6,970 nucleotides of DNA from an uncultured Coriobacteriaceae bacterium (GTDB lineage Bacteria; Actinomycetota; Coriobacteriia; Coriobacteriales; Eggerthellaceae), in assembly GCA_902781245.1 (NCBI GenBank), contig CACZIP010000107.1:1-6970 (forward strand), given 5' to 3'. Each line of letters begins with the position of its first letter. The stretch's first letter is position 1. This document shows positions 1 through 6,163 of this stretch, in pieces. The position numbers were made by a program, and so were the translations under genes. The notes below the pieces were generated by a model. That model saw only the letters and a program-made list of their open reading frames with translations. It searched no databases and had not been told where the DNA came from.

Positions 1-348
1 GTACGCGCGCTTGCGGCCGAGATTTCCGTCAACTACAACACGGTGAACAAGGCCTACCTCGGGTTGAAGTCCGAGGGATACATCGAATCGACGCGCGGAC
101 GCGGCGCGATCGTGAGAAACCTGGACGTCGAAGTAGACGAGGAGTCCTCCACGGCAATCGACACCATAGTCGGCGATTGTATTTCCGCCTGCCGCGAACT
201 GGGCATGTCGCTCGACGATATCCGTACGTGCGTCGATGCGAAGGTGCGCCAGGTCAAGCGGGACGAGGGCCTGGAAGACGAAGCTGATACGGGGTCGCGC
301 ATCGTGACCATTCGCCTTGGCGGCAAGGCGCAGGGGAAAGCCGTGTAG
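1..348 (+). CDS. GntR-family (YtrA-type) transcriptional regulator, C-terminal part
   Basis: This gene starts before the window; 115 residues and the TAG stop are visible. Its open frame runs in from base 1, so the GTG at 43 is not the start. The first 40 or so residues are the recognition half of a GntR winged helix-turn-helix: VRALAAEISVNYNTVNKAY is the usual recognition helix, and LKSEGYIESTRGRGAIV is the wing with its Gly-rich turn. After it there is only a short helical tail of about 70 residues (CRELGMSLDDIRTCVDAKV), with no large ligand-binding FCD or UTRA domain. This is the pattern of the YtrA subfamily, small dimeric repressors often encoded with membrane or transport proteins. The stop lies 51 bp before the SPFH gene, so the two are probably co-transcribed and the regulator may control that unit. 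The family call is secure; the target is inferred. Confidence 0.88.
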   Translation, partial: VRALAAEISVNYNTVNKAYLGLKSEGYIESTRGRGAIVRNLDVEVDEESSTAIDTIVGDCISACRELGMSLDDIRTCVDAKVRQVKRDEGLEDEADTGSRIVTIRLGGKAQGKAV

Positions 349-385
349 TTGCCGGCAACCGTTTCGGGATGGCCGTATCTCCTGC

Positions 386-393
386 AGAGAGGA
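386..393 (+). promoter_or_regulatory. Ribosome binding site that fixes the SPFH gene start
   Basis: AGAGAGGA ends 6 bases before the ATG at 400. It favours that start over an in-frame TTG at 349, which directly follows the preceding stop codon and has no comparable site. Confidence 0.7.
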
Positions 394-399
394 TGGAAA

Positions 400-1365
400 A
401 TGCTGGGTAAGCGCAACAAAAACCGTTCGAGCGAAACCGAAAAAGAGGGGCGTTTCGCGACAGTGCCCGATTCGGATTTCGAGCGCGAAGGCGAGAAGGC
501 GACGGGAATAGGCTCCATCTTGTTCGCGGTGATGCTGTTTGCCGCCGTATGCACGGCAGCGCTGGCCGTCGGCTACGCATTGCTCGGATCGATTCAGGTG
601 TGGTCGTTTGTCATCGCGCTCGTCGTGGCGGCGTTGGCCGCATCGGCGCTGCGCATCGCCTCGCAATGGGAAAAGGTCGTCGTCTTGCGGCTCGGCAAGT
701 TCAACCGCATAGTGGGTCCTGGGCCGTTTTTCGTCGTGCCCATCGTGGAGAGCTGTGCGATGCGCGTCGACACGCGCGTGCGCGTGACGACGTTCGGAGC
801 CGAAGAGACGCTTACGAACGACCTCGTGCCGCTCGATGTCGACGCCGTGCTTTTCTGGATGGTATGGGATGCGAAAGCGGCCTGCACCGAGGTGGGCGAC
901 TTCACGCGCGCCGTGCGGCTTGCGGCGCAAACCGCGCTGCGCGATGCCATAGGGCGGGGGAGCGTGGCCGAGGTCGCCATCCGTCGCGAGCAACTCGACC
1001 GCGAGCTCAAGGCGGCGCTCGAGGAGAAGGTGGATGCTTGGGGCGTCACCGTCCTGTCGGTTGAGGTGCGCGACATCGTGTTGCCCAAGGAGCTACAGGA
1101 CATCATGTCGCTCGAAGCTCAAGCCGAGCAGCGCAAGAAGGCGCGCATCATCCTCATGGAAGCCGAGCAGGACATCGCCGAGATCCTCGAGGAGGCCGGC
1201 GCCGACTACAGCGACAACGATGCAGCCCTGCGCCTGCGCGCCATGCACCTGCTCTACGAGAGCGTCCGCGAGACCGGCGGCACCGTGGTGGTGCCCAGTA
1301 GCTTCAGCGAGGGCTTCGGCGACGTGTTGCCTGAGAGCCTGAAGGGCAAGATGGCAGGGCGATAG
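400..1365 (+). CDS. SPFH/Band 7 membrane protein (slipin/stomatin type)
   Basis: A 321-residue protein. Residues 1-36 are charged and hydrophilic. Two hydrophobic segments follow (about 37-62 and 66-86), then a Band 7 domain beginning at QWEKVVVLRLGKFNRIVGPG (about 89-108). Typical slipin elements are seen: GPGPFFVVPIVE, the RVRVTTFGAEETLTNDLVPLDVDAVLFW core, the helix with RREQLDRELKAALEEKVDAWGV, and SVEVRDIVLPKELQ. A charged coiled-coil-like stretch (EAQAEQRKKARIILMEAEQDIAEILEEA) follows, as is usual for oligomerising SPFH proteins. The family forms large membrane-associated assemblies linked to membrane microdomains and protease control. The two-segment N-terminus is longer than the single hairpin of most slipins. 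No NfeD-type partner is adjacent, whereas many slipins have one. The neighbouring GntR regulator suggests a membrane-stress unit, but this is inference. Confidence 0.88.
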   Translation: MLGKRNKNRSSETEKEGRFATVPDSDFEREGEKATGIGSILFAVMLFAAVCTAALAVGYALLGSIQVWSFVIALVVAALAASALRIASQWEKVVVLRLGKFNRIVGPGPFFVVPIVESCAMRVDTRVRVTTFGAEETLTNDLVPLDVDAVLFWMVWDAKAACTEVGDFTRAVRLAAQTALRDAIGRGSVAEVAIRREQLDRELKAALEEKVDAWGVTVLSVEVRDIVLPKELQDIMSLEAQAEQRKKARIILMEAEQDIAEILEEAGADYSDNDAALRLRAMHLLYESVRETGGTVVVPSSFSEGFGDVLPESLKGKMAGR

Positions 1366-1522
1366 TGGTTTCGATGTTGCCGACGAGACGGTGCACTTTG
1401 AGCATTTCTTCCATCAGTCGCAGGATTTCGAACGCTATTTGTAGCGATGCTGACGTTCGCCATAGGTAACTGATTGCCCGTTCCGCTTTCGAGTTCAACG
1501 CCATCGAGCACGCATCCCATGC
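1366..1522. other. Intergenic stretch with a possible antisense gene remnant
   Basis: No + strand gene is supported here. On the - strand an open frame (about 1504 down to 1366, continuing into the SPFH gene to 1304) encodes a helical peptide containing RAISYLWRTSASLQIAFEILRLMEEMLKVHRLVGNIE. Its composition looks like the end of a real protein rather than a shadow of a GC-rich gene, but there is no clear ribosome binding site. From about 1365 on it reads the complement of the SPFH 3' end, where it turns into Ser/Arg-rich shadow sequence. It may be the decayed end of an old gene. I do not recognise the family. No clear terminator for the SPFH gene is seen. Confidence 0.3.
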
Positions 1523-1523
1523 A

Positions 1524-1579
1524 TTGTCGTAGGATTATTTTAGATTGTCATAGGATAAGTATTGATTATCCTATGACAA
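1524..1579. promoter_or_regulatory. Three operator-like sites at exact 21-bp spacing upstream of the reductase operon
   Basis: Three related 14-mers start at 1524 (TTGTCGTAGGATTA), 1545 (TTGTCATAGGATAA) and 1566 (TTATCCTATGACAA, the exact inverse complement of the second). Each is itself a near-palindrome of the form TTrTC-N4-GAyAA. The second and third lie within a perfect inverted repeat with 17-bp arms (1542-1558 and 1566-1582) around a 7-base spacer. The 21-bp step is two helical turns, so bound dimers would sit on the same DNA face. The third site overlaps the proposed -35 box and the spacer of the promoter, which fits repression or direct contact with polymerase. The regulator is not in view; the GntR protein upstream is not adjacent to this site, and its family's known operators do not obviously match. 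Confidence 0.75.
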
Positions 1580-1590
1580 TCTGCTATTCT
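1562..1590 (+). promoter_or_regulatory. Predicted sigma-70-type promoter of the reductase operon
   Basis: TTGATT (1562-1567) and TATTCT (1585-1590) are separated by 17 bases. Each matches four of six consensus positions. Transcription would begin near 1597, giving a leader of about 158 bases before the first gene. The -35 region and most of the spacer lie in the inverted repeat, which suggests control by the protein that binds there. This is a pattern match and not a mapped start. Confidence 0.5.
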
Positions 1591-1629
1591 CACAATCACG
1601 GATTTAGCTGAATCGATTTTACAGGAATC

Positions 1630-1730
1630 GATATCCTATCTCTGAGAGGGTCGCCTGGCGGATGCGCAGCCGCAACGTGGCGTTGGGAATCAGCCCAACG
1701 TTGCAACAGGCGAGACAGGAGGGGGATATC
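1630..1730 (+). ncRNA. Structured 5' leader, candidate MOCO (molybdenum cofactor) riboswitch
   Basis: The leader can close on itself in nested stems. GATATCC (1630-1636) pairs with GGATATC (1724-1730). TCGCCTG (1651-1657) pairs with CAGGCGA (1707-1713). Inside are a small hairpin GCGG/CCGC (1658-1661 with 1670-1673) and a 7-bp hairpin CGTTGGG/CCCAACG (1681-1687 with 1694-1700). A purine-rich internal loop (about 1638-1650 opposite 1714-1723) lies between the two closing stems. Two nested helices leading to a junction with two hairpins, placed just before a molybdoenzyme gene, is the layout known for the MOCO RNA motif, which regulates molybdenum cofactor synthesis, molybdate transport and Moco-enzyme genes. 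I could not align it to the family model. It may instead be an unrelated leader structure. No T-run follows, so control of translation would be more likely than termination. Confidence 0.45.
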
Positions 1731-1742
1731 CTGGCAGCTCTT

Positions 1743-1750
1743 AAAGGAGG
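1743..1750 (+). promoter_or_regulatory. Ribosome binding site that fixes the catalytic subunit start
   Basis: AAAGGAGG, a near-perfect anti-16S match, ends 4 bases before the ATG at 1755. It settles the start there rather than at the in-frame ATG at 1662, which lies inside the leader structure. A competing pairing TCCT (1729-1732) with AGGA (1745-1748) could mask this site when the outer leader stem is open. Confidence 0.8.
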
Positions 1751-1754
1751 AGAA

Positions 1755-4175
1755 ATGTCAGGAGAGAAGACTCGTGCGGGCATGACCCGGCGCGACTTCA
1801 TGAAGGGCGCTATGGCGGTAGGAGCCTTGGGCGTCGCGGCAGGCGGCATGGCTACGACCGCAAATTGGCTAGCGCCGGCAACGGCGGTGGCCGAGCCGGA
1901 GGAGCATGTTGCCTATCTGTACCATCGCACCCATTGCGGATGCCACTGCTCGCTGAAATGCTCGGTTCGTGATGGGCGCCTCTGCATGATAGAGCCGAAC
2001 GATGCCTATCAAGATGAATGCTATCGGACGGTTTGCGCGAAAGGCATCTCGGAAATACAGCATGTATATAGCGCGGAGCGAATCCAAACGCCGATGAAGC
2101 GCGTCGGGCAGCGCGGTGAAGCCCAATTCGTTTCCATCACGTGGGACGAGGCGTATCAGATCCTCGAAGAGGAAGTCCGAAAGGCGGGCGAACAGTACGG
2201 TCCCGAATCCGTGCTCGTCCACTGCAGTTCCGAATGCCGGGGAAACTACTCGTTCCTCCCCGCAATCCTCGGGGCGAGCACGCAGGGCGCGGTGGGCATC
2301 GACATGGGCTTGGGCAACGGGCGCGATGTGGCATTCGGCCCCAGCAAAGGCTGCACGAGTCTTCCCGGTGAATACACGCAGTGCGGCGCTGGTTGGAATA
2401 GACCGACAAACGAGCCGCGCGACCTGGTCAATGCGAAATATATCCTCGCAGTCGGAAACAACATGTTCCATTCCGTCCTGACGCGCTCCTCGCTTGTGTT
2501 CGATGCACAGGAAGCGGGGGCTAAGCTCATCGCGGTCGACCCGAATTATTCCCAGATGGCCCAGAAAAGCGATGAATGGATCCCCATTCAGCCGGGAACC
2601 GACGCGGCGTTGTATCTCGGGATGTGCTCGCACATCGTTGAAGAGCGCCTCTATGACGAGGGCTTCATGAAGCGGCGCACGGACTTCTGCTTCTTAGTCG
2701 ATGTCGCTTCTGGGGAGCGGCTTTCTGCGGGAGGCGATGACGAAGCGATAGTTGGCTTGGTGTGGGATAACGCTTCAAACTCAGCTGTCCGCCATGACGA
2801 AGCGCAAGACCCCGCGCTCACTGGCAGGCGCACGATCGATGGGGTTGAATGCCGTACGGTGTTTGACCTTTTCTGCGAGTCCTTGAAGGAGTTCCCGATA
2901 GGGACTGCGGCTGAATTAACGCATATTCCCCAAGAAAAGATCGAGGAAATCGCGCGCGATTATGCCACGAGCGGGGCATCGACCCTAATGCTCGGCTACG
3001 GCGGCAACGACAAGATGGCAAACGCGGATATCGCAGGCCACGCGGTAGCTGCGCTCACCGCGCTTACCGGCAACATTGGAAAGCCGGGGGCCAGCAATGG
3101 AAGCTACGCCGATGGCATTCACGGCTACCAGGCAACCTTGGGGTCGTGGAAACTCCCCGATGATGTCAAGGCTGCAACGCTCGAGCTGAAGTTCTTCCGG
3201 TTGCCCTATGAAGAGAGCAACGTGCACATGGCCATCATCGCCGGCGATTCCCCCATGAACAGGACCGCCAATTACACCATGACTGAACAGTGGCTTGACA
3301 GCCTGGATTTCCTGGTGGCTATCGATATGTACTACACCAGTTACACCGATCATGCGGATCTGGTCTTACCTGCCTGCACCGTCTTCGAAAGCGAGGAGCC
3401 CTATGTGGGCATCGAAGCCTACGGCGGATATGTGTTATTGCGGGAAAAGGCCATCGACCCGCTGTTCGAGAGCAAGACGGACTATGCGATTCAGAACGAC
3501 ATCGCGGAAATTTTCGGGCGGCGTGACTTGCTTCCCAAAACACAGGAGGAGTTCATCCGGCATTGCCTTGACACTTCGACGGACGAGACGATAGAGGGCA
3601 TAACGCTCGATACCCTCGTTGCCAACCAGGGCCTTCAGCCCCAGTCCTGCCAAAAGACTATACGACGGGCGTATGTGGACAAGTTCGGCACCAAGAGCGG
3701 ACGCCTCGAGCTGTACAACGAGGCAATGCTCCCTTACGATCAGCAGCTTCCAAAGTGGGAGCCGGCTGACGAGGCGGGCGAAGATGGTGAGTTGCGTTCC
3801 AAGTTCCCACTGCAGTTCGCAACGTACAAGTCGAAGTTCCGCGTTCACAATCAGTTCTGGGACTCGTCTTGGAACAACCAGTACGAATCGGCTTCCATCG
3901 AGATGAACGGCGTCGACATGGAGTCACGCGGGCTTGAAGATGGCGATGAGGTCCGCATATTCAACGATCGTGGAGAGTTTGTCACCAGCGTTCTCCACAA
4001 CGAGGCTGTGAGGCCCGGGTTTGTGCGCATGCCGTCTGGCGCCTGGAAGAAGAACGTGAAGTCGGGCTGCTTCCAGAACGTCTCCAATAGCAATGTGTAC
4101 GAAAGGCATTCAAAGCAGCAGCTGGGTTACTTGATTTTCTTCAATGATGTTCTTGTCGAGGTTGAGAAGGCGTAG
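1755..4175 (+). CDS. dmsA: Tat-exported molybdopterin oxidoreductase, DmsA-like catalytic subunit
   Basis: An 806-residue protein, close to the length of E. coli DmsA. It starts with a twin-arginine signal (TRRDFMK at 11-17, a hydrophobic stretch to about 32, likely cleavage after the AVA at 44-46), so the folded enzyme is exported with its cofactor. A CxxxCxxxC motif (C61, C65, C69) and C94 in CAKG bind one [4Fe-4S] cluster. The molybdopterin core follows, with KYILAVGNNMF and DEWIPIQPGTDAALYLGM (pterin-binding loops), then LTGNIGKPGAS and ADLVLPACTVFE. The C-terminal dinucleotide-binding domain begins near FPLQFATYKSKFRVHNQFWD. These place it in the DMSO reductase superfamily with bis-MGD. 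The Mo ligand is not obvious: Asp191 in GRDVAFG is a candidate where Ser or Cys is common. The partners suggest a respiratory reductase taking electrons from menaquinol. The substrate cannot be read from the sequence; DMSO, TMAO, other sulfoxides or a dietary or host compound are all possible. Confidence 0.88.
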   Translation: MSGEKTRAGMTRRDFMKGAMAVGALGVAAGGMATTANWLAPATAVAEPEEHVAYLYHRTHCGCHCSLKCSVRDGRLCMIEPNDAYQDECYRTVCAKGISEIQHVYSAERIQTPMKRVGQRGEAQFVSITWDEAYQILEEEVRKAGEQYGPESVLVHCSSECRGNYSFLPAILGASTQGAVGIDMGLGNGRDVAFGPSKGCTSLPGEYTQCGAGWNRPTNEPRDLVNAKYILAVGNNMFHSVLTRSSLVFDAQEAGAKLIAVDPNYSQMAQKSDEWIPIQPGTDAALYLGMCSHIVEERLYDEGFMKRRTDFCFLVDVASGERLSAGGDDEAIVGLVWDNASNSAVRHDEAQDPALTGRRTIDGVECRTVFDLFCESLKEFPIGTAAELTHIPQEKIEEIARDYATSGASTLMLGYGGNDKMANADIAGHAVAALTALTGNIGKPGASNGSYADGIHGYQATLGSWKLPDDVKAATLELKFFRLPYEESNVHMAIIAGDSPMNRTANYTMTEQWLDSLDFLVAIDMYYTSYTDHADLVLPACTVFESEEPYVGIEAYGGYVLLREKAIDPLFESKTDYAIQNDIAEIFGRRDLLPKTQEEFIRHCLDTSTDETIEGITLDTLVANQGLQPQSCQKTIRRAYVDKFGTKSGRLELYNEAMLPYDQQLPKWEPADEAGEDGELRSKFPLQFATYKSKFRVHNQFWDSSWNNQYESASIEMNGVDMESRGLEDGDEVRIFNDRGEFVTSVLHNEAVRPGFVRMPSGAWKKNVKSGCFQNVSNSNVYERHSKQQLGYLIFFNDVLVEVEKA

Positions 4176-4185
4176 GTGGTTATCT

Positions 4186-4803
4186 ATGGCAAGATTGGCT
4201 ATCGCCGTTGACTTGCATCGGTGTACGGGGTGTCACACCTGCGTCAACGCATGCAAGATGCAGAACAATGTTCCCATGAGCATGTTATGGAACCGCGTTA
4301 TCACAGAAAACGCATCCATGTCGGATGGCGTAGAGGGAACCTATCCCAATGTGTCGAGGACCACGATTCCTCTGGCTTGCCAGCATTGCGAGAATCCAGC
4401 GTGCCAGAAGGTGTGCCCGACGGGTGCCACGTACAAGGACGATCAGGGCCGTGTGGAAATCGACTACGACAAGTGCATTGGCTGCCGCATGTGCATGGCA
4501 GCATGTCCGTACAACGTGCGCCAGTTCAACTGGGAAGAGCCCGTGCGCGACCCGGACTTCAACTACGGCGATGCGCGCGTGCCGGTTCGCGTGAAGGGCG
4601 TCATGGAGAAGTGCACGCTGTGCAAGGAGCGCACCGATGATGGCGACGAGCCCATGTGCGTAGTTTGCTGTCCGATGAGGGCCCGGAAATTCGGTGATTT
4701 AGACGACCCGAATTCCGAGATCTCGCGCATCAGGCGCGAGCGTAATGTCCGCATCCTGCTCGAGGACATGGGCACCAAGCCCCAAGTCTTCTACTTCGCA
4801 TAA
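4186..4803 (+). CDS. dmsB: DmsB-type electron transfer subunit with four [4Fe-4S] clusters
   Basis: A 205-residue protein, the same length as E. coli DmsB. The start is the ATG at 4186, 6 bases after AGGTGG (4174-4179), 10 bp beyond the catalytic subunit's stop; the ATG at 4144 is inside the previous gene and rejected. Four Cys groups are complete: C13, C16, C19, C23 (CTGCHTCVNAC); C65, C68, C73, C77 (CQHCENPACQKVCP); C97, C100, C103, C107 (CIGCRMCMAACP); and C143, C146, C158, C162 (CTLC ... CVVCCP). In this family, groups one and four and groups two and three each exchange their last Cys to build four clusters. The protein has no signal of its own and would be exported bound to the catalytic subunit. 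It carries electrons from the NrfD anchor to the catalytic subunit. Codon use is less GC-biased at the 5' end than later on. Confidence 0.93.
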   Translation: MARLAIAVDLHRCTGCHTCVNACKMQNNVPMSMLWNRVITENASMSDGVEGTYPNVSRTTIPLACQHCENPACQKVCPTGATYKDDQGRVEIDYDKCIGCRMCMAACPYNVRQFNWEEPVRDPDFNYGDARVPVRVKGVMEKCTLCKERTDDGDEPMCVVCCPMRARKFGDLDDPNSEISRIRRERNVRILLEDMGTKPQVFYFA

Positions 4804-4815
4804 GGGAGGTGCATC

Positions 4816-6009
4816 ATGCAATCCAAAGGTTTCTCGAAAGTTGCCATGGGCATCTTTGGCGCATTGACGCTCGTCGGCATCGGCTGCTGGATTTTCCAGC
4901 TCATGGGCGGCCTCGGCGTCACCGGCATGTCGAACGGCACGTCGTGGGGTCTCTACATCTGCACGTTCATGCTGTTCGTGGGCCTGTCCGCCGGCGGCCT
5001 GATCGTGGCGAGCTCCGCGCACGTGTTCGGCATCGAGTCGTTCAAGAAGATTGCCAAGCCCGCTGCCATCCTATCCACGGTATGCATCTGTGTCGCCGGC
5101 ATGCTCGTCTTGGTTGACTTGGGCGGCATCCAGCGCATTTGGCGCATGTTCACGGGCCCGAACTTCCTCTCGCCGCTTCTGTGGGACATGTGCATCATCA
5201 CGATCTACCTGGTCATCAACATCCTCGACCTCGTCTGGATGCAGAAGGGCGACGAGGAGAAGGTGCGCAAGCTGTCCTACGTGGCGCTGCCCGTCGCCAT
5301 CCTCGTGCACTCGGTGACCGCCTGGATCTTCGGCCTGCAGATCGCCAAGGCGTGGTACACGGCCATCATGGCGCCCATCTTCGTGGCGTCCGCGCTCGAC
5401 AGCGGCCTGGCGCTGCTCATCTTGGCGCTGTTGCTGCTCGACCGCGTGGGCATGGTCGCGTTGGAAACCGACCTGCTCTCGAAGCTCGGCAAGCTGCTCG
5501 CGACCTTCATCGCCGTCGACGCGTTCTTCATCTGCTGTGAGCTCTTGACCATGGCATATCCTGGCGCGAGCGAATCGGTTGCGCTCTCGCACATGCTCTC
5601 CGGAGCGACCGCCCCGTTCTTCTGGTTCGAGATCGTCGGCGGCTTGCTCGTGCCGTTCGTCATCCTCGCGGCGTCCAAGAACCGCGAGAAACGCGGCATG
5701 ATCGTGCTGGCGAGCGCGCTCGTGGTCCTCGGCGTGGCCTGCAAGCGCATCTGGCTGCTGTTCACGAGCTTCATCACACCCAACATCGCAGGCGGCCCCG
5801 GCATCGCCGGTGGCTCTGCGGCGGCACGCGACGGCGGCAGCATCTGGGCGACGATCGGTACGTATACGCCGACGATTCCCGAAGCCCTCATCGTCGTAGG
5901 CGTCATCTCGCTCGGCGTGCTTCTCTTCATGGTGCTGTCGAACAAGCTTATCGCCAATGGCTCCGAGTCGGTTTCCCTTCCCGCCGACGAAGCCGTTCAG
6001 ACAGCTTAA
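4816..6009 (+). CDS. nrfD: NrfD/PsrC-type membrane anchor and quinol oxidase subunit
   Basis: A 397-residue polytopic protein, preceded by GGGAGG (4804-4809) at a 6-base spacing and 12 bp after the ferredoxin gene. About ten hydrophobic segments are visible, beginning near residue 10 (MGIFGALTLVGIGCWIF), then SWGLYICTFMLFVGLSAGG, ILSTVCICVAGMLVLVDLGG, LLWDMCIITIYLVINILDLVW, VALPVAILVHSVTAWIFGLQ, a Leu-rich segment near 190-210, and a last one at about 352-372. The W-G-x-Y and F-x-G-L-S-A-G-G pattern of the second segment and the ALPVAILVHSVTAW region are typical of NrfD-type proteins. Its length is nearer HybB or long NrfD proteins than the roughly 290-residue E. coli DmsC. Family members bind menaquinol and pass electrons to the partner ferredoxin subunit without heme. 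It anchors the exported pair to the membrane. Confidence 0.92.
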   Translation: MQSKGFSKVAMGIFGALTLVGIGCWIFQLMGGLGVTGMSNGTSWGLYICTFMLFVGLSAGGLIVASSAHVFGIESFKKIAKPAAILSTVCICVAGMLVLVDLGGIQRIWRMFTGPNFLSPLLWDMCIITIYLVINILDLVWMQKGDEEKVRKLSYVALPVAILVHSVTAWIFGLQIAKAWYTAIMAPIFVASALDSGLALLILALLLLDRVGMVALETDLLSKLGKLLATFIAVDAFFICCELLTMAYPGASESVALSHMLSGATAPFFWFEIVGGLLVPFVILAASKNREKRGMIVLASALVVLGVACKRIWLLFTSFITPNIAGGPGIAGGSAAARDGGSIWATIGTYTPTIPEALIVVGVISLGVLLFMVLSNKLIANGSESVSLPADEAVQTA

Positions 6010-6025
6010 GCACCTCCTTCCTTCC

Positions 6026-6069
6026 GAGGCGCCTGCAGGCTTGCTGCCCGCAGGCGCCTCCACTCTTTT
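6026..6069 (+). terminator. Intrinsic terminator of the reductase operon
   Basis: GAGGCGCCTGC (6026-6036) pairs with GCAGGCGCCTC (6050-6060). An inner GGC/GCC pair extends the helix past one A-C mismatch, with a TTGCT loop. A pyrimidine stretch with TTTT (6066-6069) follows. The stem is strong but the T-run is short, so some read-through into the chaperone gene is possible. Confidence 0.85.
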
Positions 6070-6083
6070 ATCCGTCGACACGT

Positions 6084-6089
6084 TATAAT
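6084..6089 (+). promoter_or_regulatory. Predicted -10 box of the chaperone gene
   Basis: A perfect TATAAT lies after the terminator and about 75 bases before the gene start. No good -35 box is seen 16-18 bases upstream (the region overlaps the terminator T-run), so an activator or a weak -35 is likely if this promoter is used. Confidence 0.45.
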
Positions 6090-6151
6090 GCGAAGCGACG
6101 GGAAACGGAACGAAAACGAAGCCGACGAGAATGGCTTCGAGGCTTGCATAC

Positions 6152-6157
6152 GAAAGG
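6152..6157 (+). promoter_or_regulatory. Ribosome binding site that favours the 6164 start of the chaperone
   Basis: GAAAGG ends 6 bases before the ATG at 6164. The bases around this ATG (ggCTATCTATGGCAcg) closely match those at the ferredoxin start (ggTTATCTATGGCAag), which supports this ATG over the in-frame ATG at 6131. Confidence 0.55.
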
Positions 6158-6163
6158 CTATCT

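Noticed and set aside
349..399. TTG start for the SPFH gene directly after the regulator's stop
   Set aside because: The ATG at 400 has a well-spaced AGAGAGGA; the extra 17 residues look like translated spacer.
1681..1700. 7-bp hairpin read as a terminator or attenuator
   Set aside because: No T-run follows, and it fits better as an inner stem of the leader structure.
1662..1754. In-frame N-terminal extension of the catalytic subunit from an ATG at 1662
   Set aside because: It lacks a ribosome binding site, lies within the folded leader, and would put 31 extra residues before the Tat signal. The ATG at 1755 has an excellent site.
4144..4185. Longer ferredoxin subunit from an ATG at 4144
   Set aside because: It lies inside the catalytic gene and adds an Arg-rich stretch foreign to the family; the 4186 start gives the standard length and spacing.
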